Shown: piece after piece, positions 1-5,743 of the stretch
Layout of the letters: each line of letters opens with the position of its first letter
Position numbering within the stretch: position 1 is the first letter of the stretch
Position numbers and translations under genes: made by a program
The notes under the pieces: generated by a model
The model's database searches: none
What the model saw: the letters and a program-made list of their open reading frames with translations, nothing else
What the model was told of the DNA's origin: nothing
Assembly (NCBI GenBank): GCA_946629205.1
Contig: CAMOXP010000040.1
Coordinates: 1 to 9,555 of the forward strand
Length of the DNA stretch: 9,555 nucleotides
Direction of reading: 5' to 3'
Source: an uncultured Bacillota bacterium
GTDB taxonomy: Bacteria > Bacillota > Clostridia > Peptostreptococcales > Anaerovoracaceae

Positions 1-445
1 ACAGTGCGATCAGCGCCGTGGGCGCGTTGCCGGAAACGAAGATCCCGTTCGGATACTCCGCAGCGCCTCTCCGCATGGATGCGTACGCACGCGTCGTCCC
101 TTCCTCCTTTGCCTGCTGCATGATCGCAGCATCGGCCATGTAGCAGATGGCCTGCGAAGACAGCTTCTGAAGAGACGGTTTGCTGATTCCTGAAAGCGCC
201 ATATTCGTATCGGTGATGAACGTGCAGCCGCCCTTCTGCAAAGCCTCGACGGCCCGCTTGACCGCGCCTTCCGTAAATTTCAGATTCGTCCCGTAATCGA
301 AGTCCGCGCTCGTATGGATAACGCGTTTCACCACCGTCAGATTCTCCTGCGGGATCTCGATACCGCGCTCCGCAAGCTCTGCCTCGATGATCCGCATGCT
401 TTCTTTTTCGATGTCCGCCGGACGGACGTATTCATAAGTACTCAT
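1..445 (-). CDS. cbiC: Cobalt-precorrin-8 methylmutase CbiC, 3'-truncated by the window edge
   Basis: CbiC moves the methyl group from C11 to C12 of cobalt-precorrin-8, giving cobyrinate, the last step of corrin ring construction. The first 148 codons are present and open to the left edge; the family is about 200-220 residues, so roughly a third is missing. Visible marks are RVIHTSADFDYG near residues 41-52, where H44 matches the conserved histidine thought to drive the rearrangement, then DTNMALSGI and, at the edge, SGNAPTAL, the family's best-known motif. The ATG at 445 follows AGGAG (454-458) with 8 bases between. An ATG five bases further upstream is followed at once by TAA, so it cannot be the start. 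It begins 23 bases after the cobQ stop and is the last gene of the operon seen here. The visible part is intact. Confidence 0.96.
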   Translation of the reverse strand, partial: MSTYEYVRPADIEKESMRIIEAELAERGIEIPQENLTVVKRVIHTSADFDYGTNLKFTEGAVKRAVEALQKGGCTFITDTNMALSGISKPSLQKLSSQAICYMADAAIMQQAKEEGTTRAYASMRRGAAEYPNGIFVSGNAPTALIAL

Positions 446-453
446 TACATTTT

Positions 454-458
454 CTCCT
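454..458 (-). promoter_or_regulatory. Ribosome binding site of cbiC
   Basis: AGGAG on the minus strand lies 8 bases before the ATG at 445, inside the 23-base gap after cobQ. It fixes the cbiC start and shows that cbiC has its own strong initiation site rather than depending on stop-start overlap. Confidence 0.8.
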
Positions 459-468
459 GTGCCTTGTT

Positions 469-1971
469 TTATCTGTCCGTGATCTCATACCGATCCATAA
501 TCTCGTAGATTTTGTCGATATCCAGCACCTTCCGTACGCCGTCCGCCAGAATGTCGTACTGCTGCTGGACGTATACTTCATGGGGGATGATCTGCATCTC
601 GCCAGGATCGATCCCTTTGCGCTGAGCCAGCCACCGAATCAGCGTCTCCGTCAGCTCGCCTGTGTCGAACAGCCCGTGGAGATACGTGCCGAACACATCG
701 CCTCTCACGCAGCCGTCTGTCTTTCCGTCCGTTGTGCCGTCCGTCAGTTCGCAGAAAGGATCGCCCTTGACCGTGCTGACGCCCATGTGTATTTCATATC
801 CGTCCAGCTGCACGCCTGCGAACTGGGGTGCCTGGACGGTTCCCTGCACTCTCGTTCTGGACTTGTCCGCCGTGAACACCGTATCCACCGGCAGCAGTCC
901 CATGCCCTTGAGGTATTCCGTCTTGCCTTCATAGTGATCCGGATTGAACAACTGCTCGCCCAGCATCTGGTAGCCGCCGCACACGCCCAGGACAGGCTTG
1001 CCTGCAGCCGCGTGCTTCAGGATCGACGACTCCAGTCCGTTCTGCCGCATCCACAAAAGATCGTCCATGGTGTTCTTCGTGCCGGGGATGATGATCAGGT
1101 CCGGGTCGCCCAGTTCTTTGACCTCACGTACGTAGCGCACGCCGGACAGGTCTTCCATCTCCAGTGCATTGAAATCCGTGAAATTGGAAAGTCGCGGCAG
1201 CCGGATGACCGCAATGTCGATAGGACTGTGGCCGCCGGTTTTCGTCAGGCGTGAGGACAGCGAATCCTCGTCATCCAGATCCACGTGGAGCATGGGGATC
1301 ACGCCGAGCACTGGGATGCCCGTCTTCTCCTCCAGCATCTCCAGTCCCGGTTCCAGGATCTTCACATCCCCGCGGAATTTGTTGATGATCATGCCCTCAA
1401 TGCGGGCCCGGTCTTCTTCGGTCATGAGTTCTGCCGTTCCGTACAGCTGCGCGAAGACGCCGCCACGGTCAATGTCGCCGACCAGCAGGACCGGCGCATT
1501 CAGGTATGCGGCCAGTCCCATGTTGACGATGTCGTTTTCCGCCAGATTGATCTCCGCCGGACTGCCCGCACCCTCGATCACGATGATATCGTTCTCCGCC
1601 GCCAGCTCGTCAAAGGCCTTCCGGACTTCCGGCAGCAGTTGTTTTTTGTAATTATGGTATTCCATGGCGGACATCTCCGCCCGGATCTCGCCCAGGACGA
1701 TGACTTGGCTTCCTGTATCGCTGGATGGCTTGAGCAGGACCGGATTCATGCGCACATCCGGTTCGATGCCGGCCGCCTCGGCCTGCATGACCTGCGCCCG
1801 TCCCATCTCAAAACCGTCTCTTGTGATGTAGCTGTTCAGCGCCATGTTCTGGCTTTTGAACGGTGCGACCTTGTAGCCGTCCTGTTTGAAGATCCGGCAC
1901 AGCGCCGCGCAGACAACGCTCTTGCCTGCGTCGGACATGGTGCCCTGTATCATGATGCATCTCGTCTTCAT
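469..1971 (-). CDS. cobQ: Cobyric acid synthase CobQ/CbiP, glutamine-hydrolysing
   Basis: This cytoplasmic ATP- and glutamine-dependent amidotransferase converts adenosylcobyrinate a,c-diamide to adenosylcobyric acid by amidating the b, d, e and g side chains. It has 500 residues, the usual family length. The N-terminal dethiobiotin-synthetase-like ATPase shows QGTMSDAGKS (9-18, P-loop), PFKSQNMALNSY (37-48), KPSSDTGSQV (81-90), IEGAGSPAEINL (132-143) and GDIDRGGVFAQLYGT (165-179). The C-terminal class I glutaminase-like domain shows PGTKNTMDDL (296-305), the nucleophile Cys331 in GVCGGYQMLG, YEIHMG (392-397) and His432 in GTYLHGLFD. The ATG overlaps the cobD stop by four bases (ATGA), with GGGAG (1980-1984) 8 bases before it, so translation is probably coupled to cobD. 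A short TDG-type repeat (410-420) lies in a surface-type loop. The four-amide product is inferred from family and context; cbiP is the equivalent symbol. Confidence 0.97.
   Translation of the reverse strand: MKTRCIMIQGTMSDAGKSVVCAALCRIFKQDGYKVAPFKSQNMALNSYITRDGFEMGRAQVMQAEAAGIEPDVRMNPVLLKPSSDTGSQVIVLGEIRAEMSAMEYHNYKKQLLPEVRKAFDELAAENDIIVIEGAGSPAEINLAENDIVNMGLAAYLNAPVLLVGDIDRGGVFAQLYGTAELMTEEDRARIEGMIINKFRGDVKILEPGLEMLEEKTGIPVLGVIPMLHVDLDDEDSLSSRLTKTGGHSPIDIAVIRLPRLSNFTDFNALEMEDLSGVRYVREVKELGDPDLIIIPGTKNTMDDLLWMRQNGLESSILKHAAAGKPVLGVCGGYQMLGEQLFNPDHYEGKTEYLKGMGLLPVDTVFTADKSRTRVQGTVQAPQFAGVQLDGYEIHMGVSTVKGDPFCELTDGTTDGKTDGCVRGDVFGTYLHGLFDTGELTETLIRWLAQRKGIDPGEMQIIPHEVYVQQQYDILADGVRKVLDIDKIYEIMDRYEITDR
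712..744 (-). repeat. Short in-frame TDG repeat inside cobQ
   Basis: Residues 410-420 of CobQ read TDGTTDGKTDG. These are three copies of Thr-Asp-Gly encoded by near-identical ACGGACGG-type units spaced 9-12 bases apart. The segment falls between the YEIHMG and GTYLHG motifs of the glutaminase-like domain, where family members vary in length. It looks like slippage or duplication in a loop and should not affect the catalytic residues. Confidence 0.5.
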
Positions 1972-3092
1972 CTGCCTGTCTCCCTTGTGCGCTCCAGCGC
2001 TTCGATAAGCCGCACATTCTCGTCATGGGTTCTGACGGCGATGCGGAACCATCCGTCGCCCAAGCCCTCATAGTTGCTGCAGTTACGGATCAATAATCCC
2101 TGCTCACGCATCAGCTCGTCCAGATCTTCTGGTCCCCGGAACAGAATGTAGTTTGCCTCGCCGCAGACGCCGGCAAAGCCCAGTCCGGTCAATTCCTCCT
2201 TGATCCACTGCCGTTCTTCCCGAACGATGCTCCGGCCTTCCTGCACGTGCTCCCGATCCTGCAGCGCCGCCAGTCCGGCTTCCTGCGCCAAGTTCGAAAC
2301 GTTCCACGGCGGTCCTGCCTGGGCAAGCGCCTCCGCGGTTTCTGCTTTTGCGCAAAGGCAATATCCCAGGCGCACGCCTGCCATACCGTAGATCTTCGTA
2401 AATGCCTTCAGTATGATCAGGTTGTCGTAGTCCTGCAGGTATCCCTTCATCGTGTGCCCCTCCGGATCGTCAAGGAAACCGTTGAAACACTCGTCGATGA
2501 CAAGCAGTGTGCCTGCCTGCCGGCACGCCTTGAGGATCTCCTCCAGAAGCGCACGGTCTGTTGCGACGCCGGTCGGGTTGTTCGGCTCGCACAAAAACAG
2601 CACATCCGCACCGCCGTCTTTTTCGCGGTCGATCATCTCGATCGCACGCGGAAGCTCTTCGCCGATCCGGAAATCTGCTTCCTCCGGCAGCAGCCATTGC
2701 TCCACTTTCCAGCCTTCGGATGCAAACGCCTCCTCGTACTCGGAGAATGTCGGCGCTGTAATCAAAAGCCGCGGCTCCTCTTCCTGTTGCTTTGCCTGTT
2801 CTTCTGCCGGCTTTAACGCCTTCGCCAGGCGGTAGATGATATCCGCCGCTCCCGCGCCGCAGAACACCTGCTCCGCTGTCACGCCTTCTGCTTCCGCGAT
2901 GGCTGCGCGCAGCTTCCGGCATTCAGGATCCGGATACCGCTCCGCTGTCTGCGCCGCTTCCGCGATCGCTTGCTTCACGCGCTCGGACATGCCGAGAGGA
3001 TTGACGTTCATGGAGAAGTCCAGCGGCTCTTTTCCGTATTCGATTTCGTAGGAAGCCCAGTCGCCTCCATGTTTGTTCTTTTGTTTGGTCAT
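1968..3092 (-). CDS. cobD: Threonine-phosphate decarboxylase CobD, PLP enzyme
   Basis: CobD decarboxylates L-threonine O-3-phosphate to (R)-1-amino-2-propanol phosphate, the linker CbiB attaches to adenosylcobyric acid. It is a fold-type I PLP enzyme related to histidinol-phosphate aminotransferase. From the chosen start it has 374 residues, with HGG at 8-10, DFSMNVNPLG (25-34), RYPDP (52-56), CGAGAADIIYRL (78-89), CEPNNPTG (168-175), IDECF (199-203, D200 expected to contact the PLP ring nitrogen) and LKAFTKIYGMAGVRLGY, where K233 is the expected PLP Schiff-base lysine. A charged insert, AEEQAKQQEEE, occupies 96-106. I chose the ATG at 3092 because AGGA (3101-3104) precedes it by 8 bases and HGG is close to the N-terminus in this family. 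A GTG at 3119 would add nine residues from within cbiB. It starts 2 bases after cbiB and ends in a 4-base overlap with cobQ. Aminotransferase activity cannot be excluded from sequence, but position and motifs favour CobD. Confidence 0.93.
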   Translation of the reverse strand: MTKQKNKHGGDWASYEIEYGKEPLDFSMNVNPLGMSERVKQAIAEAAQTAERYPDPECRKLRAAIAEAEGVTAEQVFCGAGAADIIYRLAKALKPAEEQAKQQEEEPRLLITAPTFSEYEEAFASEGWKVEQWLLPEEADFRIGEELPRAIEMIDREKDGGADVLFLCEPNNPTGVATDRALLEEILKACRQAGTLLVIDECFNGFLDDPEGHTMKGYLQDYDNLIILKAFTKIYGMAGVRLGYCLCAKAETAEALAQAGPPWNVSNLAQEAGLAALQDREHVQEGRSIVREERQWIKEELTGLGFAGVCGEANYILFRGPEDLDELMREQGLLIRNCSNYEGLGDGWFRIAVRTHDENVRLIEALERTRETGR

Positions 3093-3094
3093 AG

Positions 3095-4075
3095 TCAAAT
3101 TCCTGCGATGATGAGGCACGTACTCACCGCCATGGCAAGAAGCAGTGCGATGATCGACGCCATATACATCATTCTGTTTGTTTTCAAAATATCGTCCGGC
3201 TCGATGGCGCGGGTCTTATCGCCGATGGTCGGTTTCTCATAGAGCTGCCCGAAATAGTACGCCGGCCCTGCCAACTGCACGCCCAGCGCGCCTGCGCAGG
3301 CGGATTCCGTCTGGGCCGAGTTTGGACTCGGGTGATTGCGGTTGTCCCGCCGCCAGATCTTCCATGCTTCCTTCGCGCGCCGCTCGCACAGTCCCGCCGC
3401 TGCGATCCACATCAGGGCCGCCAGCCGCGCCGGAACGTATCCGGCGAAATCGTCCAGATGTGCCGGTCCGCGCCCGAAGTTGATGTACTGTTCATTTTTA
3501 TATCCCACCATGCTGTCCATGGTGTTGACTGCCTTGTAGGTGAGCGCCAGCGGCGCGCCGCCGATCATCATGTAGAAGAACGGCACTGCCACACCGTCGG
3601 AAAAGCTCTCCGCCACGGTCTCCACGGCTGCCTTTGTCACTCCCTCCGCCGTCAGTTCCTGCGTATCCCGTCCGACGATCCTGGACACCGCCTTCCGCGC
3701 GCCCTCGATATCGCATTCCGGGCTCAGGTACGAATAGACATTCTTCGCTTCATTGGCAAGGCCCCGCACGGCGATCGCCTGCCAGCACCACAGCGTATGC
3801 AAAAGCAGGAACACGACCGGATGCACGACCCAGGCCAGGATGCACAGGCCCATCGTCACGACGAAAGTCGTCAAGACGATCAGCGCCGCCATCACGCGCC
3901 CTGCGGCCCGCTCACCGCCGGGCGACTTCGGAAAGATGTTCCGAAGGTTCCTTTCCAGCAGCGTGATTCCTTTGCCGATGATCACCACCGGGTGCGGCAG
4001 CTTCGCCGGATCCGCGAAGAGCAGGTCCAGCAGAAAGCCAAATATGATCGATAACTCAAACAGTAATAAAAACAT
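3095..4075 (-). CDS. cbiB: Adenosylcobinamide-phosphate synthase CbiB, membrane protein
   Basis: CbiB joins adenosylcobyric acid to aminopropanol phosphate to make adenosylcobinamide phosphate, in the cytoplasmic membrane. The 326-residue length is normal. It begins with a hydrophobic helix (residues 1-20) followed by ADPAKLPHPV (21-30), the family signature near the N-terminus. Further hydrophobic segments lie near 61-100, 161-180 and 303-325. Conserved motifs are SRIVGRDTQEL (131-141), ETVAESFSDGVAVPFFY (152-168), YKAVNTMDSMVGYKNEQY (180-197), GRGPAHLDDFAGYVPARL (201-218) and NHPSPNSAQTESACAGALGVQL (247-268), all intact. The ATG at 4075 is the only reasonable start, but no Shine-Dalgarno sequence precedes it: the bases upstream read CAAAAAAATTTGACACT. 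It lies 207 bases from cbiA, across the inverted-repeat element, so it may depend on a promoter or structure there, or on readthrough. It ends 2 bases before cobD. Confidence 0.95.
   Translation of the reverse strand: MFLLLFELSIIFGFLLDLLFADPAKLPHPVVIIGKGITLLERNLRNIFPKSPGGERAAGRVMAALIVLTTFVVTMGLCILAWVVHPVVFLLLHTLWCWQAIAVRGLANEAKNVYSYLSPECDIEGARKAVSRIVGRDTQELTAEGVTKAAVETVAESFSDGVAVPFFYMMIGGAPLALTYKAVNTMDSMVGYKNEQYINFGRGPAHLDDFAGYVPARLAALMWIAAAGLCERRAKEAWKIWRRDNRNHPSPNSAQTESACAGALGVQLAGPAYYFGQLYEKPTIGDKTRAIEPDDILKTNRMMYMASIIALLLAMAVSTCLIIAGI
3101..3104 (-). promoter_or_regulatory. Ribosome binding site that sets the cobD start
   Basis: AGGA lies within the last codons of cbiB, 8 bases before the ATG at 3092. 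It favours that ATG over the in-frame GTG at 3119 and implies that ribosomes finishing cbiB restart on cobD. Confidence 0.7.
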
Positions 4076-4093
4076 AGTGTCAAATTTTTTTGA

Positions 4094-4110
4094 GAGCCAA
4101 AATGTATCAC
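4094..4110 (+). repeat. Left terminal inverted repeat of the element
   Basis: GAGCCAAAATGTATCAC is the perfect 17-base reverse complement of 4291-4307. On its outer side it is bordered by seven T and GA (4085-4093). Confidence 0.85.
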
Positions 4111-4116
4111 TATTTA
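4105..4116 (+). repeat. TATCACTATTTA direct repeat, copy 1
   Basis: This 12-base unit overlaps the inner end of the left inverted repeat and recurs exactly at 4177-4188. Related forms lie on the other strand at the right end (TATCACGATTTTA, read from 4296) and near 4131-4140 (GTCACGATAT). Confidence 0.65.
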
Positions 4117-4176
4117 CACTTGATCAAGGTATATCGTGACAGTTTTTTTGAATGATCGTATTGCTTAAAAAAATAC

Positions 4177-4188
4177 TATCACTATTTA
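4177..4188 (+). repeat. TATCACTATTTA direct repeat, copy 2
   Basis: This is an exact second copy of the unit at 4105-4116, 72 bases away and in the middle of the element. Repeated copies at and inside the ends resemble protein-binding sites, such as transposase or regulator sites; that role is inferred. Confidence 0.65.
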
Positions 4189-4207
4189 ACTCCAAAACAC
4201 TCAAATG

Positions 4208-4265
4208 ATGATACTTTCATCGCTGACCGCTATCCAAAAGCCCGCTTTCTTGGGAAAAGTATCAT
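4208..4265. repeat. Inner inverted repeat of the element
   Basis: ATGATACTTT at 4208-4217 pairs exactly with AAAGTATCAT at 4256-4265 around a 38-base loop that can itself fold weakly (CCAA near 4233 with TTGG near 4250). No T run follows on either strand, so it does not look like an intrinsic terminator. Confidence 0.45.
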
Positions 4266-4282
4266 TTTCAAGGGTATTACGA

Positions 4283-5743
4283 TTAAAATCGTGATACATT
4301 TTGGCTCCGAGCATTCTTTCCCTTCCGGCAGGCCTCGGCAAACCGCTCTGCCAACTGCCCGCCGCCAAGATACAGGTGCGGGAATCCTGCGTACAGCGTC
4401 CCGCTGGCGTAACCGAAGTCCCACTTGGCGCCGGTCGACAGCTTCGTCAGGGTCATGTCAGATCCGCCTGCAGTCGTGTCCCAGTAATGGAACTCATGGA
4501 CGGGCGCCTGCTCCCCTGCCCGCAAAAGCATCGTATCCTTCTCCGGGCTGATGGTGCCGTAACCGAAACGCACCAGCTTGCCTGCGTTGCTCCCGCTGCC
4601 CGGAAGCACTCCGACCATGGGCCAGCTGACTCCATCGGTGTCTTCCAGCTGCGCAGAAAGATACAGGAACCCGCCGCACTCGGCGATGGTCGGAAGTCCG
4701 GCCGTAACGGCTTCACGGATCTGCTCCCGCATGGATGCGTTCTCTGCAAGCTGTCTGCCGTAAAGTTCCGGATATCCGCCCGGCAGGTACAGTCCGTCTA
4801 TATTCTCCGGCAGCCCTGCGTCAAGGACCGGACTGAAGAACACGATCTCCGCGCCGGCGTCCTCCAGGGCCGTCAATGTTTCTGCGTAGATAAAGTTGAA
4901 GGCTTCATCCCGGGCGACAGCGATGCGGACTTCTGCTGCACTGGCTACCTGCAGATCCTTCGAAGTGCCAGCGCCGGCAGCTGCCTGCGCATCCGGTTCT
5001 GTCCCCGCCAGCGCGAGCAGTCTCTCCAGATCGATGGTCTCTTCCATCTTCTGCCCGATCCGGTCGATGCGTTCCGCAAGGTCCGTGATCTCTTCTGCCG
5101 TCATCAGTCCCAAATGGCGGCTCTCGAAGTTCGCCTCCTCCATGTGGGGAACGTATCCCAAAACCGGAACGCCGCTCGCTTCTTCGATGGCCGGGCCGTA
5201 CATTTTATAGTACATCTCGCTGCAGTCGTTGAAGATGACGCCGCAGATGCGGCTGTCGTCTCTGAACTCCGCAACGCCTTTGATGACGGCTGCCAGCGTG
5301 AGCGCCGCACCCTTCGGGCGCACCACAAGGACCGCCGGGATATCCAGCAGACTTGCCACGTGATAAGCGCTGGCGTAATCACCCGCAGAGCCTGCAGGCT
5401 GCTGCGCAGCACCGGCTGCCACGCCTCTCTTCGCAGCACCGGCTCCCTCGCCGCGCCGCACGCCGTCGTAGTATCCCATCACGCCCTCGCACACCGCGGC
5501 GCCGTGGCCTTTGCTGTTCCTAACGAACACGTCTTGCACGCCGTCTTCTCCTGCCAGGAACACATCCAGATTGTTGCTGGAGATGCCCAAAACGGAACGG
5601 TGGAACATAGGGTCGATGTAGTCCGGCCCGCACTTGAATGCGCAGGGGTCGTATTCTTTTCTTTTGAGCAATGACAGCAGCCCGCAGGTCACGGCGGTCT
5701 TGCCGCTGTTCGATGCCGCTGCTGTGATCATCACTTTAAGCAT
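4283..5743 (-). CDS. cbiA: Cobyrinate a,c-diamide synthase CbiA
   Basis: CbiA uses ATP and glutamine to amidate the a and c carboxylates of cobyrinate. It has 486 residues, slightly long for the family. The N-terminal ATPase domain shows the P-loop TAAASNSGKT (7-16), FKCGPDYIDPMFH (36-48), SSNNLDVF (55-62) and CEGVMGYYDG (85-94). The C-terminal glutaminase-like domain shows LPGGYPELYG (320-329), nucleophile Cys356 in AECGGFLYL, HEFHYWD (416-422) and GFPHLYL (453-459). Two Ala/Gly-rich inserts stand out: 95-124, just after the YDG loop and containing a 27-base duplication, and about 253-270, at the linker between domains. The ATG at 5743 overlaps the cbiET end by eight bases; AGG lies 8 bases upstream of it. 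The last seven residues and the TAA come from the inverted-repeat element, after the natural-looking end AERFAEACRKG. All catalytic motifs are intact, so function is likely kept. Confidence 0.96.
   Translation of the reverse strand: MLKVMITAAASNSGKTAVTCGLLSLLKRKEYDPCAFKCGPDYIDPMFHRSVLGISSNNLDVFLAGEDGVQDVFVRNSKGHGAAVCEGVMGYYDGVRRGEGAGAAKRGVAAGAAQQPAGSAGDYASAYHVASLLDIPAVLVVRPKGAALTLAAVIKGVAEFRDDSRICGVIFNDCSEMYYKMYGPAIEEASGVPVLGYVPHMEEANFESRHLGLMTAEEITDLAERIDRIGQKMEETIDLERLLALAGTEPDAQAAAGAGTSKDLQVASAAEVRIAVARDEAFNFIYAETLTALEDAGAEIVFFSPVLDAGLPENIDGLYLPGGYPELYGRQLAENASMREQIREAVTAGLPTIAECGGFLYLSAQLEDTDGVSWPMVGVLPGSGSNAGKLVRFGYGTISPEKDTMLLRAGEQAPVHEFHYWDTTAGGSDMTLTKLSTGAKWDFGYASGTLYAGFPHLYLGGGQLAERFAEACRKGKNARSQNVSRF
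4291..4307 (-). repeat. Right terminal inverted repeat, inside the cbiA 3' end
   Basis: This is the perfect partner of 4094-4110. On the minus strand it is read as coding sequence for the last residues of CbiA, so the repeat end lies within the gene. Confidence 0.85.
5405..5444 (-). repeat. Tandem 27-base-period duplication in cbiA
   Basis: The 13-base sequence AGCCGGTGCTGCG on the minus strand occurs at 5432-5444 and again at 5405-5417. The period is 27 bases, so the frame is kept, and AGAA is encoded twice (residues 101-104 and 110-113). It lies in the Ala/Gly-rich insert after YDG and looks like a slippage-type or short-duplication expansion. Confidence 0.6.

Larger units (their letters stand above)
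4076..4282. other. AT-rich intergenic gap between cbiA and cbiB
   Basis: This 207-base stretch is the only non-coding gap longer than 24 bases in the window. It is much richer in A and T than the flanking genes and contains several runs of seven T or A. Most of it is the inverted-repeat element at 4094-4307. I found no convincing sigma-A promoter on the minus strand; TTGATC (read from about 4126) followed by weak -10-like hexamers is the best candidate and is poor. I saw no B12-box GCCACTG and no GC-rich hairpin followed by a T run. Confidence 0.75.
4094..4307. mobile_element. Putative MITE-like element with 17-base terminal inverted repeats
   Basis: The segment starts with GAGCCAAAATGTATCAC (4094-4110) and ends with its exact reverse complement (4291-4307), giving 214 bases. 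Allowing one mismatch, the pairing extends inward to 22 bases. The interior is AT-rich, carries further TATCAC-type copies, and has an inner 10-base inverted repeat (4208-4217 with 4256-4265). It holds no transposase-sized ORF. It sits in the one loose junction of an otherwise tightly packed operon and runs 25 bases into the 3' end of cbiA. Size, inverted termini, composition and position fit a small non-autonomous insertion mobilised in trans. I see no clear flanking target duplication, so a palindromic regulatory element or a decayed end of a larger insertion sequence remains possible. I do not recognise the family. Confidence 0.55.

Noticed and set aside
314..508. Plus-strand 64-codon ORF over the cbiC start
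   Set aside because: It is antisense to the conserved N-terminus of CbiC and the cobQ stop, with no family features.
1285..2073. Plus-strand ORFs antisense to cobQ (also 580-1254 and 1169-1651)
   Set aside because: CobQ is intact over its whole length in the other direction. These frames show no motifs or plausible initiation context and are shadows.
3093..3119. Upstream GTG start for cobD adding nine residues
   Set aside because: The ATG at 3092 has AGGA 8 bases upstream. The extra residues come from the end of cbiB in another frame and match nothing in the family.
4085..4093. TTTTTTTGA flanking the element as a target-site duplication
   Set aside because: The other flank (CGAGCATTC) does not match. 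The second TTTTTTTGA copy (4143-4151) lies inside the element, so it does not mark an insertion site.
4208..4265. Inner inverted repeat as an intrinsic terminator
   Set aside because: The stem is AT-rich with a 38-base loop, and no T run follows it on either strand.
4076..4282. Cobalamin riboswitch in the gap before cbiB
   Set aside because: No B12-box (GCCACTG type) or GC-rich paired core is visible on the minus strand, and the AT-rich inverted-repeat structure does not resemble that aptamer.
4301..5674. Long plus-strand ORF (457 codons) antisense to cbiA
   Set aside because: It is the complement of a strongly supported gene, shows no recognisable domain, and is rich in the Arg/His/Cys/Leu patterns expected from reading GC-rich coding DNA backwards.
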